This document shows positions 1 through 8,274 of a DNA stretch of 64,000 nt, in pieces. The translations under genes were made by a program, and so were the position numbers. A model generated the notes under the pieces. It ran no database searches. It was not told where the DNA came from and saw only the letters and a list, made by a program, of their open reading frames with translations. The stretch is from Spirochaetota bacterium. GTDB lineage: Bacteria; Spirochaetota; UBA4802; JAKQUI01. The first letter of the stretch is position 1. Every line of letters begins with the position of its first letter. Where the stretch lies: the NCBI GenBank assembly GCA_029562645.1, contig JAKQUI010000049.1, positions 20,390 through 84,389 of the forward strand, written 5' to 3'.

Positions 1-34
1 TTGGATCCAAATCCTACGAACCAGGAGGAAGAAC

Positions 35-388
35 ATGGGATTACTCGATACGATAACCGCCGTCACCAACACCCTCGGCAAGGAACGCGGCGCGAACCAG
101 GACCTCCTGAACGGCGTCCTGGGACTCTTCAAGGGCAACGGCCTCAAGGACCTGCTGGACGCCTTCTCCCGGAACGGTCTGGAGGACGTTGTGCGATCCT
201 GGATCGCGACCGGCGCGAACCGGGAGATCTCCGTCGGCGACGTGGAACGCGCGCTGGGACCCGAGAAGCTGGCGCAGATGGCGCAGCAGGCGGGCGTCCC
301 GGTCGACAATGTCTCGTCGCTCATCTCGAAGATGCTTCCGGACATCGTGGACAAGGTCACGCCGAAGGGCACGCTCGACCAGGACTGA
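35..388 (+). CDS. YidB/DUF937-like protein
   Basis: A 117-residue soluble protein. The N-terminus (MGLLDTITAV), a glycine-rich helical middle (LFKGNGLKDLLDAFSRNGLE) and the segment VRSWIATGANREIS resemble the YidB family (DUF937), where a short helical domain with a conserved SWxGxGxN-like element is typical. Its biochemical role is unknown in the family. An AGGAGGAA Shine-Dalgarno sequence lies at 22-29, which fixes the start at 35. It is the first of three closely spaced genes with NfeD-like and SPFH proteins, 32 bases upstream of the second, so a shared membrane-associated role is likely but inferred. No signal peptide or membrane segment is seen. Confidence 0.75.
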   Translation: MGLLDTITAVTNTLGKERGANQDLLNGVLGLFKGNGLKDLLDAFSRNGLEDVVRSWIATGANREISVGDVERALGPEKLAQMAQQAGVPVDNVSSLISKMLPDIVDKVTPKGTLDQD

Positions 389-420
389 TCCGCGCACACG
401 ACTCATAAAGGAGGACACCC

Positions 421-876
421 GTGGCCCTGTCACCGCTCGTCTGGCTTGCAGCCGGCATCGTTATCATGGCGCTCGAGATCATCATGCCGGGCTTCATCAT
501 CTTCTGGTTCGGCGCGGGCGCAGTCCTCACCGCGCTGTTCGTGTTCATCGGGATCATCCCGGGCGACGCCGCGGAGATCCAATGGATTTTCTTCTTCCTT
601 TCCTCGCTGGCGATGCTTGGCGCCTGGCAGTTCTTCTTCAAGAAGCGCTTCAAGGGCGAAACCGCCGACCTCTCGCGGGACGCGACGCTGGCCAACCTGC
701 GCGGGCGCGTCACGTCGCGGATCACCCCCGGCGTCCCCGGCGAGGTGGAGCTGTACAATCCCTATCACGGCATAAAAAAATGGCACGCCGAGTCCGCCGA
801 CACCATCGAGGTCGGCGAGGAGATCCTGGTGCAGGACGCGAGCGGCATCAGGCTCATCGTGACGCGCGCGGGCTAG
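421..876 (+). CDS. NfeD-like membrane protein
   Basis: A 151-residue protein with a GTG start preceded by AAAGGAGG at 407-414. Three hydrophobic segments occupy about residues 3-22, 26-42 and 50-68, followed by a roughly 75-residue soluble C-terminal domain with small beta-rich character (LANLRGRV, PGVPGEVELYNPY). This is the layout of short NfeD proteins, whose C-terminal OB-fold domain works with SPFH/stomatin partners in membrane quality control. The next gene is exactly such a partner, 28 bases downstream, which strongly supports the call. Confidence 0.88.
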   Translation: MALSPLVWLAAGIVIMALEIIMPGFIIFWFGAGAVLTALFVFIGIIPGDAAEIQWIFFFLSSLAMLGAWQFFFKKRFKGETADLSRDATLANLRGRVTSRITPGVPGEVELYNPYHGIKKWHAESADTIEVGEEILVQDASGIRLIVTRAG

Positions 877-904
877 CTCGCGGATCAAACCATAGGAGGG
901 CCGT

Positions 905-1780
905 ATGATTTATCTCGCCATAGCCATCGGGCTATTCGTCGTGTTTCTCATCCTCAAGGGCGTCCGCATCGTGCCCCAGGCGGAAAACTGGATCGTGGAG
1001 CGCTTCGGGAAGTACGCGAACACGCTCAATCCGGGGCTCAACCTCATCAACCCCATCTTCTCGCGGGTGGCCACGAAGATCGACATCCGCGAAAGCGTGC
1101 TGGACCTGCCCAAGCAGGGGACCATCACCAGCGACAACGCCTCGCTCGAGGTGGACGGCATCGTGTACTTCAAGATCATGGATCCGTACAAGGCCTACTA
1201 CGGCATTCAGAACCTGCACTATGCGATCCAGAACCTCGCGCAGACCAACATCCGTTCCATCCTGGGCCGGCTCACGCTGGACGAGTCGCTCTCGTCGCGC
1301 GAGAAGATCAATGCCGACCTCCTCATCACGCTGGACGAGGCCACGGACGCCTGGGGCACCAAGATCACCCGCGTGGAGATCCGCGACATCCAGCCGCCGG
1401 ACGACATCGTAAACGCCATGACGCTGCAGATGAAGGCGGAGCGCGAGAAGCGGGCGCGCATCCTCGAGGCCGAGGCCAAGAAGGAAGCGGCCGAACGCGA
1501 GGCCGAAGGGATCAAGCGCGCGCAGATCCTCGCCGCCGAGGCGCGGAAGGAATCGGCCGAACGTGACGCCGAGGCGCGGGAGCGACTGGCGCTGGCCGAG
1601 GCGAACGCGATCAAGGTGGTGACCGACTCGCTCAAGGCGAGTAACGGCGATCCGCTCACCTATCTCCTGGGACAGGAATACGTGAAGGGCCTGGTGAAGC
1701 TGGGCGAATCCGCGAACAGCAAGTTCGTGCTGCTGCCCGCGGACCTTCTGGATACGGTGAAGAATATCTTCAAAAAATAA
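905..1780 (+). CDS. SPFH/Band 7 (stomatin, QmcA-like) protein
   Basis: A 291-residue protein with an N-terminal membrane anchor (about residues 2-18), then an SPFH domain recognisable from RIVPQAENWIVERFGKY, LDLPKQGTITSDNASLEVDG and LGRLTLDESLSSREKIN, and a long Ala/Glu-rich coiled coil at about 175-230. Family members form large ring-shaped oligomers on the membrane and regulate FtsH-type proteolysis or membrane domains. The length matches QmcA/paraslipin proteins. The start has AGGAGGG just upstream. It is the last gene of the YidB-NfeD-SPFH unit; a hairpin follows the stop. Confidence 0.92.
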   Translation: MIYLAIAIGLFVVFLILKGVRIVPQAENWIVERFGKYANTLNPGLNLINPIFSRVATKIDIRESVLDLPKQGTITSDNASLEVDGIVYFKIMDPYKAYYGIQNLHYAIQNLAQTNIRSILGRLTLDESLSSREKINADLLITLDEATDAWGTKITRVEIRDIQPPDDIVNAMTLQMKAEREKRARILEAEAKKEAAEREAEGIKRAQILAAEARKESAERDAEARERLALAEANAIKVVTDSLKASNGDPLTYLLGQEYVKGLVKLGESANSKFVLLPADLLDTVKNIFKK

Positions 1781-1801
1781 CAAATCCCATGACGGTTCAC
1801 G

Positions 1802-1838
1802 CAAACCCCTTTCCGCACGGAGAGGGGTTTGTCATTTT
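1802..1838 (+). terminator. Hairpin terminator after the SPFH gene
   Basis: Inverted repeat 1802-1815 / 1818-1831 (CAAACCCCTTTCCG pairing with CGGAGAGGGGTTTG, one mismatch), followed by TCATTTT. It lies 21 bases after the SPFH stop and is a plausible intrinsic terminator, with a short, imperfect U tract. Confidence 0.6.
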
Positions 1839-1928
1839 CCCGGACGGATCTATTTCCGTCTTCCATGGCGGAAAATGTTTCTTCCCATGCCGCCTAAAAT
1901 AATACTTGATCATATAGCGTAGACAAGC

Positions 1929-1946
1929 AATATTTGCGGGAATATT
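1929..1946. promoter_or_regulatory. Candidate VapB operator
   Basis: AATATT (1929-1934), a six-base TGCGGG spacer and AATATT (1941-1946) form an inverted repeat 24 bases before the antitoxin start. VapBC pairs usually repress their own promoter through such a site. A TTGATC sequence at 1906-1911 could be a weak -35. The operator role is inferred from position only. Confidence 0.35.
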
Positions 1947-1969
1947 CGGGCCCCATGGAGCGTGACGCA

Positions 1970-2191
1970 ATGAAAACGACAACAATTAAATCAGGCAGCA
2001 TCAAGCTGCCTCTTGAGATCGCACGGAGGCTGCGCGGAAAGGATATTGAAATTATTGAAACGAACGACGGAGTTCTTTTACGACCGACACAAGGGATTAT
2101 TCAGTCGACACGCGGGTTCCTCAAGGGTAAGGGCTCATTTTCTTCATCGAAATTCATGTCTGAAAAGCAAAAGGAGAAGCGATTCGAGTAG
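1970..2191 (+). CDS. AbrB-type antitoxin (VapB-like)
   Basis: A 73-residue protein starting MKTTTIKSGSIKLPLEIARR. The pattern of a short beta hairpin, an I-x-LP-x-E/I-A element, then IEIIETNDGVLLRPT is that of SpoVT/AbrB swapped-hairpin antitoxins. The basic, Ser/Lys-rich tail (residues 50-73) would be the toxin-binding part. I chose the ATG at 1970 because GGAG at 1957-1960 is well spaced from it; in-frame TTG (1934) and ATG (1955) codons lie upstream, the first inside the inverted repeat. The toxin gene begins 4 bases after the stop. Local base composition is more AT-rich than the flanking genes, which suggests acquisition. Confidence 0.82.
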   Translation: MKTTTIKSGSIKLPLEIARRLRGKDIEIIETNDGVLLRPTQGIIQSTRGFLKGKGSFSSSKFMSEKQKEKRFE

Positions 2192-2194
2192 TTC

Positions 2195-2608
2195 ATGAAA
2201 ACATACATCCTCGACGCCTGCGCACTCATCGCGTTCATTCTTGATGAAGATGGGGCTGAAAACGTAGAAAAGCTCCTCTCCCTTTCGCACGAGCGAAAGT
2301 GCGCGCTTTTCATCAACAAGATTAATCTTCTTGAAATATACTACAACCTCCGCAAAGAATACGACCCTGACACATTCCGGGAAGCATTCAGTAGAATTTG
2401 CGCCCTACCAATCACGATCATTGACACCATCAGCGACGAGGTGTTGATTGAGGCGGGTCGCCTTAAATCGGAAAACCGTATCTCACTCGCAGATTCAATT
2501 GCGCTTGCCGAAGCGATAACTAGAAACGCCAGTCTTGTTACCGCCGACCATCATGAATTCGACAGACTCGGACGCACGGAACACATTAAATTCCATTGGA
2601 TACGATAG
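2195..2608 (+). CDS. PIN-domain toxin (VapC-like RNase)
   Basis: A 137-residue PIN domain. Acidic residues expected to bind the metal are visible: Asp7 in YILDACALIAF, Glu in INLLEIYYN, Asp in SLADSIALAEA and Asp in TADHHEFD. VapC toxins are endoribonucleases, usually cutting tRNA or rRNA, that are silenced by the adjacent VapB. Spacing of 4 bases from the antitoxin stop indicates translational coupling. The length is normal for the family. Confidence 0.88.
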   Translation: MKTYILDACALIAFILDEDGAENVEKLLSLSHERKCALFINKINLLEIYYNLRKEYDPDTFREAFSRICALPITIIDTISDEVLIEAGRLKSENRISLADSIALAEAITRNASLVTADHHEFDRLGRTEHIKFHWIR

Positions 2609-2625
2609 TTTATTGCAAAAAACAC

Positions 2626-2654
2626 TTGCTTTTTCATACCGCGCGCGGTATGCA
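2626..2654 (+). promoter_or_regulatory. Promoter with an 18-base perfect palindrome
   Basis: CATACCGC-GC-GCGGTATG at 2635-2652 is a perfect 18-base palindrome. TTGCTT (2626-2631) and TATGCA (2649-2654), 17 bases apart, could be -35 and -10 elements, so the palindrome would fill the spacer, as a repressor operator does. It lies 26 bases before the response regulator start. The promoter match is only moderate. Confidence 0.4.
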
Positions 2655-2677
2655 TCGTGGCACCGAGAGGAAACCCC

Positions 2678-3055
2678 ATGAGACAGCCAAAGAAAAATCG
2701 CGTCCTGATCGTGGAGGACGAGGTGATAACCTCGATGGACCTGCAATCACATCTGCAATCCCTTGAAACGGTCGGCGAGGTGGTCATCAAGAGCACCGGC
2801 GAATCGGCGCTCGAGTACGCGAAAGAGATGAATTACGACATCGACCTGCTGGTGATGGACGTCAACCTGGGCAAGGGGATGAACGGCTTCCAGTTCGCCA
2901 AGGAGATCCACAAGATCAAGTACATCCCGATGATGGTCATCACCGCCTACAGCACCACCGGCTTCGACTTCCGCGAGCTCCCCGCCTGCGGGTTCATGAG
3001 CAAGCCCATCGACACCGACGTCTTCATACGGATCATCAAGGCGATCCTCTCATGA
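2678..3055 (+). CDS. Single-domain response regulator
   Basis: A 125-residue CheY-like receiver. Visible signatures are the acidic pair in RVLIVEDE, the phospho-acceptor Asp in LLVMDVNLGKG, the Thr/Ser switch in MVITAYST and the Lys in FMSKPID. There is no output domain, so it probably acts through protein partners. GAGAGGA at 2664-2670 selects the ATG at 2678 over an in-frame GTG at 2657. The gene converges on, and overlaps by 6 bases, the PAS-PP2C gene on the other strand. Receivers of this type often sit beside SpoIIE-type phosphatases, so a functional link is possible but inferred. Confidence 0.9.
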   Translation: MRQPKKNRVLIVEDEVITSMDLQSHLQSLETVGEVVIKSTGESALEYAKEMNYDIDLLVMDVNLGKGMNGFQFAKEIHKIKYIPMMVITAYSTTGFDFRELPACGFMSKPIDTDVFIRIIKAILS

Positions 3056-5479
3056 CCGCACCTCGACCCCGATGATGAGCATGTCGTCGTCGATGGGGGC
3101 GGACCCGCGAAACTGGTTGATGCGCACCATGATATAGTCCAGCGTATCCTCCAGCGGCTGGTTGAAGCGTTCCGCCCCGCGCACAATCTCGAGAAACCCC
3201 TCGTAGTCCAGCATGTTCCGATGTGAATCGAACGTCTCGGGCATGCCGTCGGTATACAGATAGATCCGGTCGCCCCGCGCGAGATCGATGCGCTGTTCAT
3301 CGTACTGCGTGCCCTCGAACAGGCCCAGGGCGACGCCCCGTTGGATGATCAGCGTCGTTTCGCCGCTCGACCGCCGATGCATGATCGGATAGGGATGTCC
3401 CCCTTTCGCGAAGGTGAACGCGACCCCTCCCCCCGGAGCCGGGAAGAAAGTCCCATAGATCCCGGTGAGATAGTTCCCCTTCATCCCCTTGATGAGCTCG
3501 GCGCTCAGGATGCTCATGTAGTTCTTCGGCGATCCGCCCCATCGCCGGCAGACACGGTCCGTCAGCGAGCGCACGTAAAAGGTGTACAGCGCGGCGGACA
3601 CGCCGTGACCCGCAACGTCGCCGATGAAGACGCCCACCCCATTGTGCTCCTGCAGCAACGTGAACGAGAGGAAATCGCCCCCGACGTTCACGAGCGGATT
3701 GTACCGGTAGCTGATCTCGACGCTGTCGGTGAGCATCTTCGCGGGGAGGAGCATTTGCTGCACGCGCCGCGCCTCGTCGAGTTCGCGGTTCATGCGCTCG
3801 TTCTTTGCGCGCAACCGCTCCTCGTCGCGCAGGTGTTCGACGATCTCGCGGCGCAGCTCGGCATTGCTCTCGTTGAGCTCCCCAGTGCGCTGGGCCACGA
3901 GCTCCTCGAGGTGCTCGCGGTATTCGGCAAGCGACCGCTCGATTTCCTTTCTTTTCTCGATGTCCCGGGTCGATCCCTGAATGGCGTAGGCCCGTCCGGC
4001 ATCGTCGTATACGAAACTGGCCCTGAGCTCCACCCAGAAGATGCTGCGGTCCTTCCGATATTGCTGCGCCTCGATGATGACGATCCTGTCGGGATCGCGC
4101 GTCCCGCTCCGCTCCGCCTCAAGCTCCGCGGCGAGCACGCCCATCACGCGCTCGTATTCTTCCGGGAGAAACACGGATTCCAGCGGTTCGACCAAGGCCT
4201 CCTCGACGGTTACCCCCCGCATCCGGAGCACCGACGGGCTCACATACATGAACCGCAGGGTTTCCAGGGAGACCACCCAGATGATGTCCGTCACGTTCTC
4301 GGTGATGAGCCGGTACAGCTCCTCCCGCCGCTTGATCTCGTCAAGGAGCGCCTTCTGCTCGGTGATGTCGCGGATGTTCACCAGAATGCCGCCGATGTAG
4401 GCCTTGTGGAGCAGGTTGCGACCGCGCATCTCGAGGGTGCGCCACTCGTTCGCGGCGTTGCGGTATCGGTACTCCGCGACAAAGAGCCGGTCGGGATCGG
4501 CAATAGACTCCTCGAACATCCGGCGCAGGCGTCCGACATCGTCCTCGTGGACATGCGTGAAGATGTCGTGACCGATCGCCGCATTCGCGGAAAAGCCGAG
4601 CATGCGCGCCACCGACGGGCTCAGGTAGCGGAGCGTACCCGCGCGGTCAACGACGATGATCAGGTCGGAGCTCTCCTCGATCATGGTGCGAAACATGAGC
4701 TCCGATTCCGCAAGCTCCTGCTGGACGCGCTTGAACTCGGTGATGTCCCGGGCGAACCCATAGAAGCTGAGCACGCCCTTTTCCGTGACCAGGCTCACGT
4801 GCTGGGCGACCCACAGGACGGTGCCGTCCTTGCGCACCAGCGGAAGCTCGCGGTACGTGGGGACCTCGCTTTTCGAGCGCAGCTGTTCGCTATAGAAGGC
4901 ATACTCCCGGTCGCGGAACTCCGCCGGGATGAGGTCGGTGTAATTTTTCTTGCGGAGCTCCTCGAGCGTATAGTCGAGATTGCGCAGGCCGAACTGGTTC
5001 ATCTCGAGGAAGTCCCCGCGGTAATTGCACTGATAGATGATGTCGTTCGCGTACTCGACCAGCTTGCGGTATTTTTCTTCGCTCTCGGCGAGCCGCGCGA
5101 TCGCCGTGCGGATCCCGGTCGTGTCGACCGCGATGCCGCGGATTCCGCTCACCGCGCCGGTCTCGTCGAGGATGCGGTTCGTGTACACCTGCACGGACAC
5201 GGACGATCCCGTCTTCGCCACGAGGCACGTCTCGATGCCAACATAATCCCTGGCGGAGTCGAGGATCCGGGTCATGACGGTTTTCGCCGCTCGGCGGTCA
5301 TCCTCCCGGATGAGGTCGAAGACCGAAATGGCCAGCAGCTCGTCCATCGCGTATCCGAGCATGTTGCAGGCCCGCTGGTTGACGAAGATCAGCCGCCCGC
5401 TCTTGTCGCACTCGAAGACGATCTCCGGCAGGGAGTCGAGGATGTCCGCCGTGCGCCCATCGTCATGTGAGTTCCGCAT
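3050..5479 (-). CDS. Multi-PAS sensor PP2C (SpoIIE-type) phosphatase
   Basis: An 809-residue cytosolic protein. Four PAS domains run through about residues 10-120, 135-255, 258-380 and 385-500 (repeating endings such as GFARDITE, VNIRDITEQK and QGSTRDIEKRK). A coiled coil follows (about 505-575), then a PP2C/SpoIIE domain to the end. Metal-site motifs are intact: VGGDF, GDVAGHGVSAAL, AKGGHPYP, LYTDGMPE and DDDMLIIGVE. The protein should dephosphorylate a Ser/Thr target, classically an anti-sigma-factor antagonist, in response to ligand or redox cues. I start at 5479 (MRNSHDDG) because the longer frame runs through low-complexity Arg/Pro sequence into the next gene. Confidence 0.9.
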   Translation of the reverse strand: MRNSHDDGRTADILDSLPEIVFECDKSGRLIFVNQRACNMLGYAMDELLAISVFDLIREDDRRAAKTVMTRILDSARDYVGIETCLVAKTGSSVSVQVYTNRILDETGAVSGIRGIAVDTTGIRTAIARLAESEEKYRKLVEYANDIIYQCNYRGDFLEMNQFGLRNLDYTLEELRKKNYTDLIPAEFRDREYAFYSEQLRSKSEVPTYRELPLVRKDGTVLWVAQHVSLVTEKGVLSFYGFARDITEFKRVQQELAESELMFRTMIEESSDLIIVVDRAGTLRYLSPSVARMLGFSANAAIGHDIFTHVHEDDVGRLRRMFEESIADPDRLFVAEYRYRNAANEWRTLEMRGRNLLHKAYIGGILVNIRDITEQKALLDEIKRREELYRLITENVTDIIWVVSLETLRFMYVSPSVLRMRGVTVEEALVEPLESVFLPEEYERVMGVLAAELEAERSGTRDPDRIVIIEAQQYRKDRSIFWVELRASFVYDDAGRAYAIQGSTRDIEKRKEIERSLAEYREHLEELVAQRTGELNESNAELRREIVEHLRDEERLRAKNERMNRELDEARRVQQMLLPAKMLTDSVEISYRYNPLVNVGGDFLSFTLLQEHNGVGVFIGDVAGHGVSAALYTFYVRSLTDRVCRRWGGSPKNYMSILSAELIKGMKGNYLTGIYGTFFPAPGGGVAFTFAKGGHPYPIMHRRSSGETTLIIQRGVALGLFEGTQYDEQRIDLARGDRIYLYTDGMPETFDSHRNMLDYEGFLEIVRGAERFNQPLEDTLDYIMVRINQFRGSAPIDDDMLIIGVEVRS

Positions 5480-5562
5480 TTCGCATCGTGCCCCCGGCCA
5501 GCAGTATTGTCGACATGGCCGGACAAGGCAAGTCAATTTCGCACCCGCGCCGGGCGGCCGTC

Positions 5563-6432
5563 TCAGTATTTCGGAAGGAGAAGCGCGCGCAAGCGGTTCG
5601 CCGGATTGATGATCGGAGTGGGAGCGCTCACGGGGGCCTCGGGCACCACGAGCTGCGGCATGCGATAGAGCCGCACGCGGAGTCCGGATTGCGTCTGCGG
5701 GCGCGTCAGATGGTACGCGGCGCTGATGAACAGGTCGCGCGGAAAGTGACCGCCGACATGGGGAACGCCGGCGGCGCGCAATCCGTCGCGTATGATGGTC
5801 ACGCAACTCCGGCTCACCACGCTGAAATCGCGGTATTTCTCCGGCCGCGCCGGATCGGGGTTGCTCCGGTTCACCTCGATCTCGCGCCGATAGTGCGCCG
5901 CGAGGCGGTCGGCATCGAAGCCTTCGATGCGCAGCACGTGGATGGTCCGCATGAAGTTACGCCCGAACTTGTCGTAGTACGGCCGCACGGGATCGGCCAC
6001 ATCGAACAGGCCGGTGACCGGATGGGGCGCGAACTCCCCCAGCGGGGGACGGTACAGGAACTCCTCCTCGGTCATTTCCTCGTTTTCGTTGATAAGATGC
6101 GAGAAATTGAACACGCCGCCGTTCACGTTGATGGCGACATGACCGAACCGCGAGGCCGGGTATTTCACCAATCGCTCGTTATAGTAGAGCTCCGCGAAGG
6201 GCGCGCGCTCGCCCGTCCGCTCCGGCCACATGATCACGATGGGCCGCCCCGTCTCGTAGTCGCGCTGGGGAAGCCGGCGCGCGCTCGCCCGTCGGCCCGA
6301 CCAGTGCGCGAGATACCCGCCCCAGATGCGCTCGTCCGGCAGAAGATCGACGCCGCGATCGTCGACGAGCGCGGGAGCGCCGTCATCGCGCGCGACAAGC
6401 CGTCCCGTCACCGTAGTGTCCTGCAGCATCAT
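5563..6432 (-). CDS. Papain-like-fold candidate (DUF4105/Lnb-like), uncertain
   Basis: A 289-residue protein I cannot assign firmly. FGHVAINVNGGVFNFSH (His98) followed over 100 residues later by SRSCVTIIRDGL (Cys210) recalls the His-then-Cys order of permuted papain-like DUF4105/Lnb proteins, in which GHxxI and NCxTxIRDxL mark the active site. No signal peptide is seen, whereas many relatives are exported. The protein contains no long hydrophobic segment. The start is an ATG at 6432 after GGGGG; a TTG at 6435 is the alternative. It is transcribed in the same direction as the PP2C gene 84 bases downstream. Confidence 0.6.
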   Translation of the reverse strand: MMLQDTTVTGRLVARDDGAPALVDDRGVDLLPDERIWGGYLAHWSGRRASARRLPQRDYETGRPIVIMWPERTGERAPFAELYYNERLVKYPASRFGHVAINVNGGVFNFSHLINENEEMTEEEFLYRPPLGEFAPHPVTGLFDVADPVRPYYDKFGRNFMRTIHVLRIEGFDADRLAAHYRREIEVNRSNPDPARPEKYRDFSVVSRSCVTIIRDGLRAAGVPHVGGHFPRDLFISAAYHLTRPQTQSGLRVRLYRMPQLVVPEAPVSAPTPIINPANRLRALLLPKY

Positions 6433-6529
6433 CAACCCCCGAACCGAATTTTCCCGCTATGATGCGCGCGGCGCAATGAATGCCGCAAGCTTTTTTACCC
6501 GAAAAAAATCCGCAGCGCGGTAAAACCGA

Positions 6530-6564
6530 TTGACTCGGTCGTGAAAAAGAATCATATTTGATTC
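6530..6564 (+). promoter_or_regulatory. Promoter with overlapping inverted repeat
   Basis: TTGACT (6530-6535), a 17-base spacer and CATATT (6553-6558) form a sigma-70-like promoter facing the MCP operon. GAATCA-TATT-TGATTC (6549-6564) is an inverted repeat covering the -10, a natural operator position. It lies in the 237-base divergent gap between the genes at 6432 and 6670. Confidence 0.45.
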
Positions 6565-6669
6565 GGACTATTTCCGGAAGGAATGCATCACAGGACGCGG
6601 GGCCCGACCGCCACACATACCAACGGTACGCCCGCTCCGCTCGCACGATACCGCATACGAGGTGAGCGC

Positions 6670-8265
6670 ATGAACACCGGAGAATTGACCGCCCGCCAGA
6701 TCCTCGAAATCAAGGGCGCATTCGTTCTGACCATTCTTATCGTCGTCATGGCGTCGGTCGCCGTGATGTTCCAGCTGCTGGCGGGAATCGCGCTGCCCGT
6801 CGTCGCCAGCGGACTGGCGCTGTATCTGGTGGCAATCGCGCTCGCCTATCTTATTTTCCGACGCAAGCGCGCCGTGCGGCCAACCGCGGCCCTGGAATGG
6901 GTCATGGCGACGCTCATGTTCATCATGACCAACCTGGTCAAGTATAATTACGCCCGCAATATGGACTGGACCTATGCGGTTCAGTCGTATCATATTTCGG
7001 CCATCGCTGTGGCCATGGTGCTCATCCTGCAGTTCCTGTATAACAAGAAGCTCTTTGTCACCTTCTCGGTCCTCACCTTCGTGAACTGGGGAGTGTTCCT
7101 TCTGCTGGCCGACATGAACGGCGTGGAGATGCCCCTCGGGTCGTTTATCGACGGTAAGATCAACTACGGCATCGTGATGCTGCGCGAGTATTATTTTCTC
7201 ATCACCCTTTCCATCGTGAGCTTCATCTCGTACAAGAACATCACCACCGTCGACGGGTACGACGCGAAGACGATGAAGCAGACGGCGCTCATCGAAGAGC
7301 AGGCGAGCCGGCAGATCGCCATCGCGGAGACGATCGCCGCGCGCATGAACGCCCTCATCGTCGAGCTCGAGCGGGAGAACGCCGTGATCGCCGACTTCAA
7401 CGAAAAGATGCAGAGCCAGGCGTCCACCTTCGAGGAGATCTCGGCGACGCTCGAGGAGTTGCAGTCGTCGGCCGAGACGATCGCGGTGAGCGCGACGCGC
7501 CAGACCGACGACAATACGACCCTCGAGGGCCGCATCACGGACTTCCGGAGCGTTAAGAAGGAGACCGGCGAGCGCCTCGACCGCGCCCTGAGCGCCATCA
7601 CCGCGGTGGTGAGCACCACCAGCACCGGGCAGGAAAAGTTGGAGATGGTGGAGCGCACCATCTCCAACATCAACGAACAGAGCGCCGCGATCTCCGACAC
7701 CACCTCCATCATCACCGACATCGCCGACAAGATCAACCTGCTCTCGCTCAACGCCTCCATCGAGGCGGCGCGCGCCGGCGAATACGGCCGCGGGTTCGCG
7801 GTGGTGGCCGACGAGATCGGCAAGCTCGCCTACCAGACCGCCGAGTCCATCAAGGAGATCGAGCGCATCCTCTCCATGAACGCGAAGGCGACCGGCGAGG
7901 GCGTCGCGGTGGTGCAGGACGCGGCCGTGATCATCAAGGGAATGATCGGCAACATGGAGGACTCCACGGGCACCATCCAATCGCTTCGCCAGAGCATCGA
8001 CGACGAGGAGCGGCACATCGACGCGATCATCGAGCAACTGACGAAAAACATCGATGCGTCCCGGCAGATCGGCCAGGGGACGCAGGAGCAGCGGCGCGCG
8101 ATCGAGTCGTCGGCCACGGCCATCGAATACGCAAACGAGGTGATCGCGAAGATGGCCGGCGACGTGGCCGAGATCGCGCGCGCCTCCGACACCATCTTCC
8201 GCAATGCGCGCGACCTCCTCGACGAGGCCCAAAAGAGCCTTGACCGTGAGCGGGCGGCCGTCTAG
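6670..8265 (+). CDS. Methyl-accepting chemotaxis-type signalling protein
   Basis: A 531-residue protein with about six hydrophobic segments in residues 14-200 and no sizeable periplasmic domain, followed by a cytoplasmic coiled-coil signalling domain. The conserved hairpin tip is clear at about residues 352-388 (INLLSLNASIEAARAGEYG, GFAVVADEIGKLA). The expected partners are CheA and CheW. The membrane module, rather than a periplasmic ligand domain, probably senses the signal. GAGGTGAG at 6659-6666 supports ATG 6670; the frame opens earlier at 6583. It heads a tight five-gene run with spacings of 9, 9, 9 and 3 bases. Confidence 0.9.
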   Translation: MNTGELTARQILEIKGAFVLTILIVVMASVAVMFQLLAGIALPVVASGLALYLVAIALAYLIFRRKRAVRPTAALEWVMATLMFIMTNLVKYNYARNMDWTYAVQSYHISAIAVAMVLILQFLYNKKLFVTFSVLTFVNWGVFLLLADMNGVEMPLGSFIDGKINYGIVMLREYYFLITLSIVSFISYKNITTVDGYDAKTMKQTALIEEQASRQIAIAETIAARMNALIVELERENAVIADFNEKMQSQASTFEEISATLEELQSSAETIAVSATRQTDDNTTLEGRITDFRSVKKETGERLDRALSAITAVVSTTSTGQEKLEMVERTISNINEQSAAISDTTSIITDIADKINLLSLNASIEAARAGEYGRGFAVVADEIGKLAYQTAESIKEIERILSMNAKATGEGVAVVQDAAVIIKGMIGNMEDSTGTIQSLRQSIDDEERHIDAIIEQLTKNIDASRQIGQGTQEQRRAIESSATAIEYANEVIAKMAGDVAEIARASDTIFRNARDLLDEAQKSLDRERAAV

Positions 8266-8274
8266 GATGCGTCC

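Noticed and set aside
3341..5470. 709-residue plus-strand open frame
   Set aside because: It is the antisense of the four-PAS PP2C gene; its translation is low-complexity and matches no family.
5480..5806. N-terminal extension of the PAS-PP2C protein
   Set aside because: Arg/Pro-rich and overlaps the end of the upstream gene; PAS homology begins right after ATG 5479.
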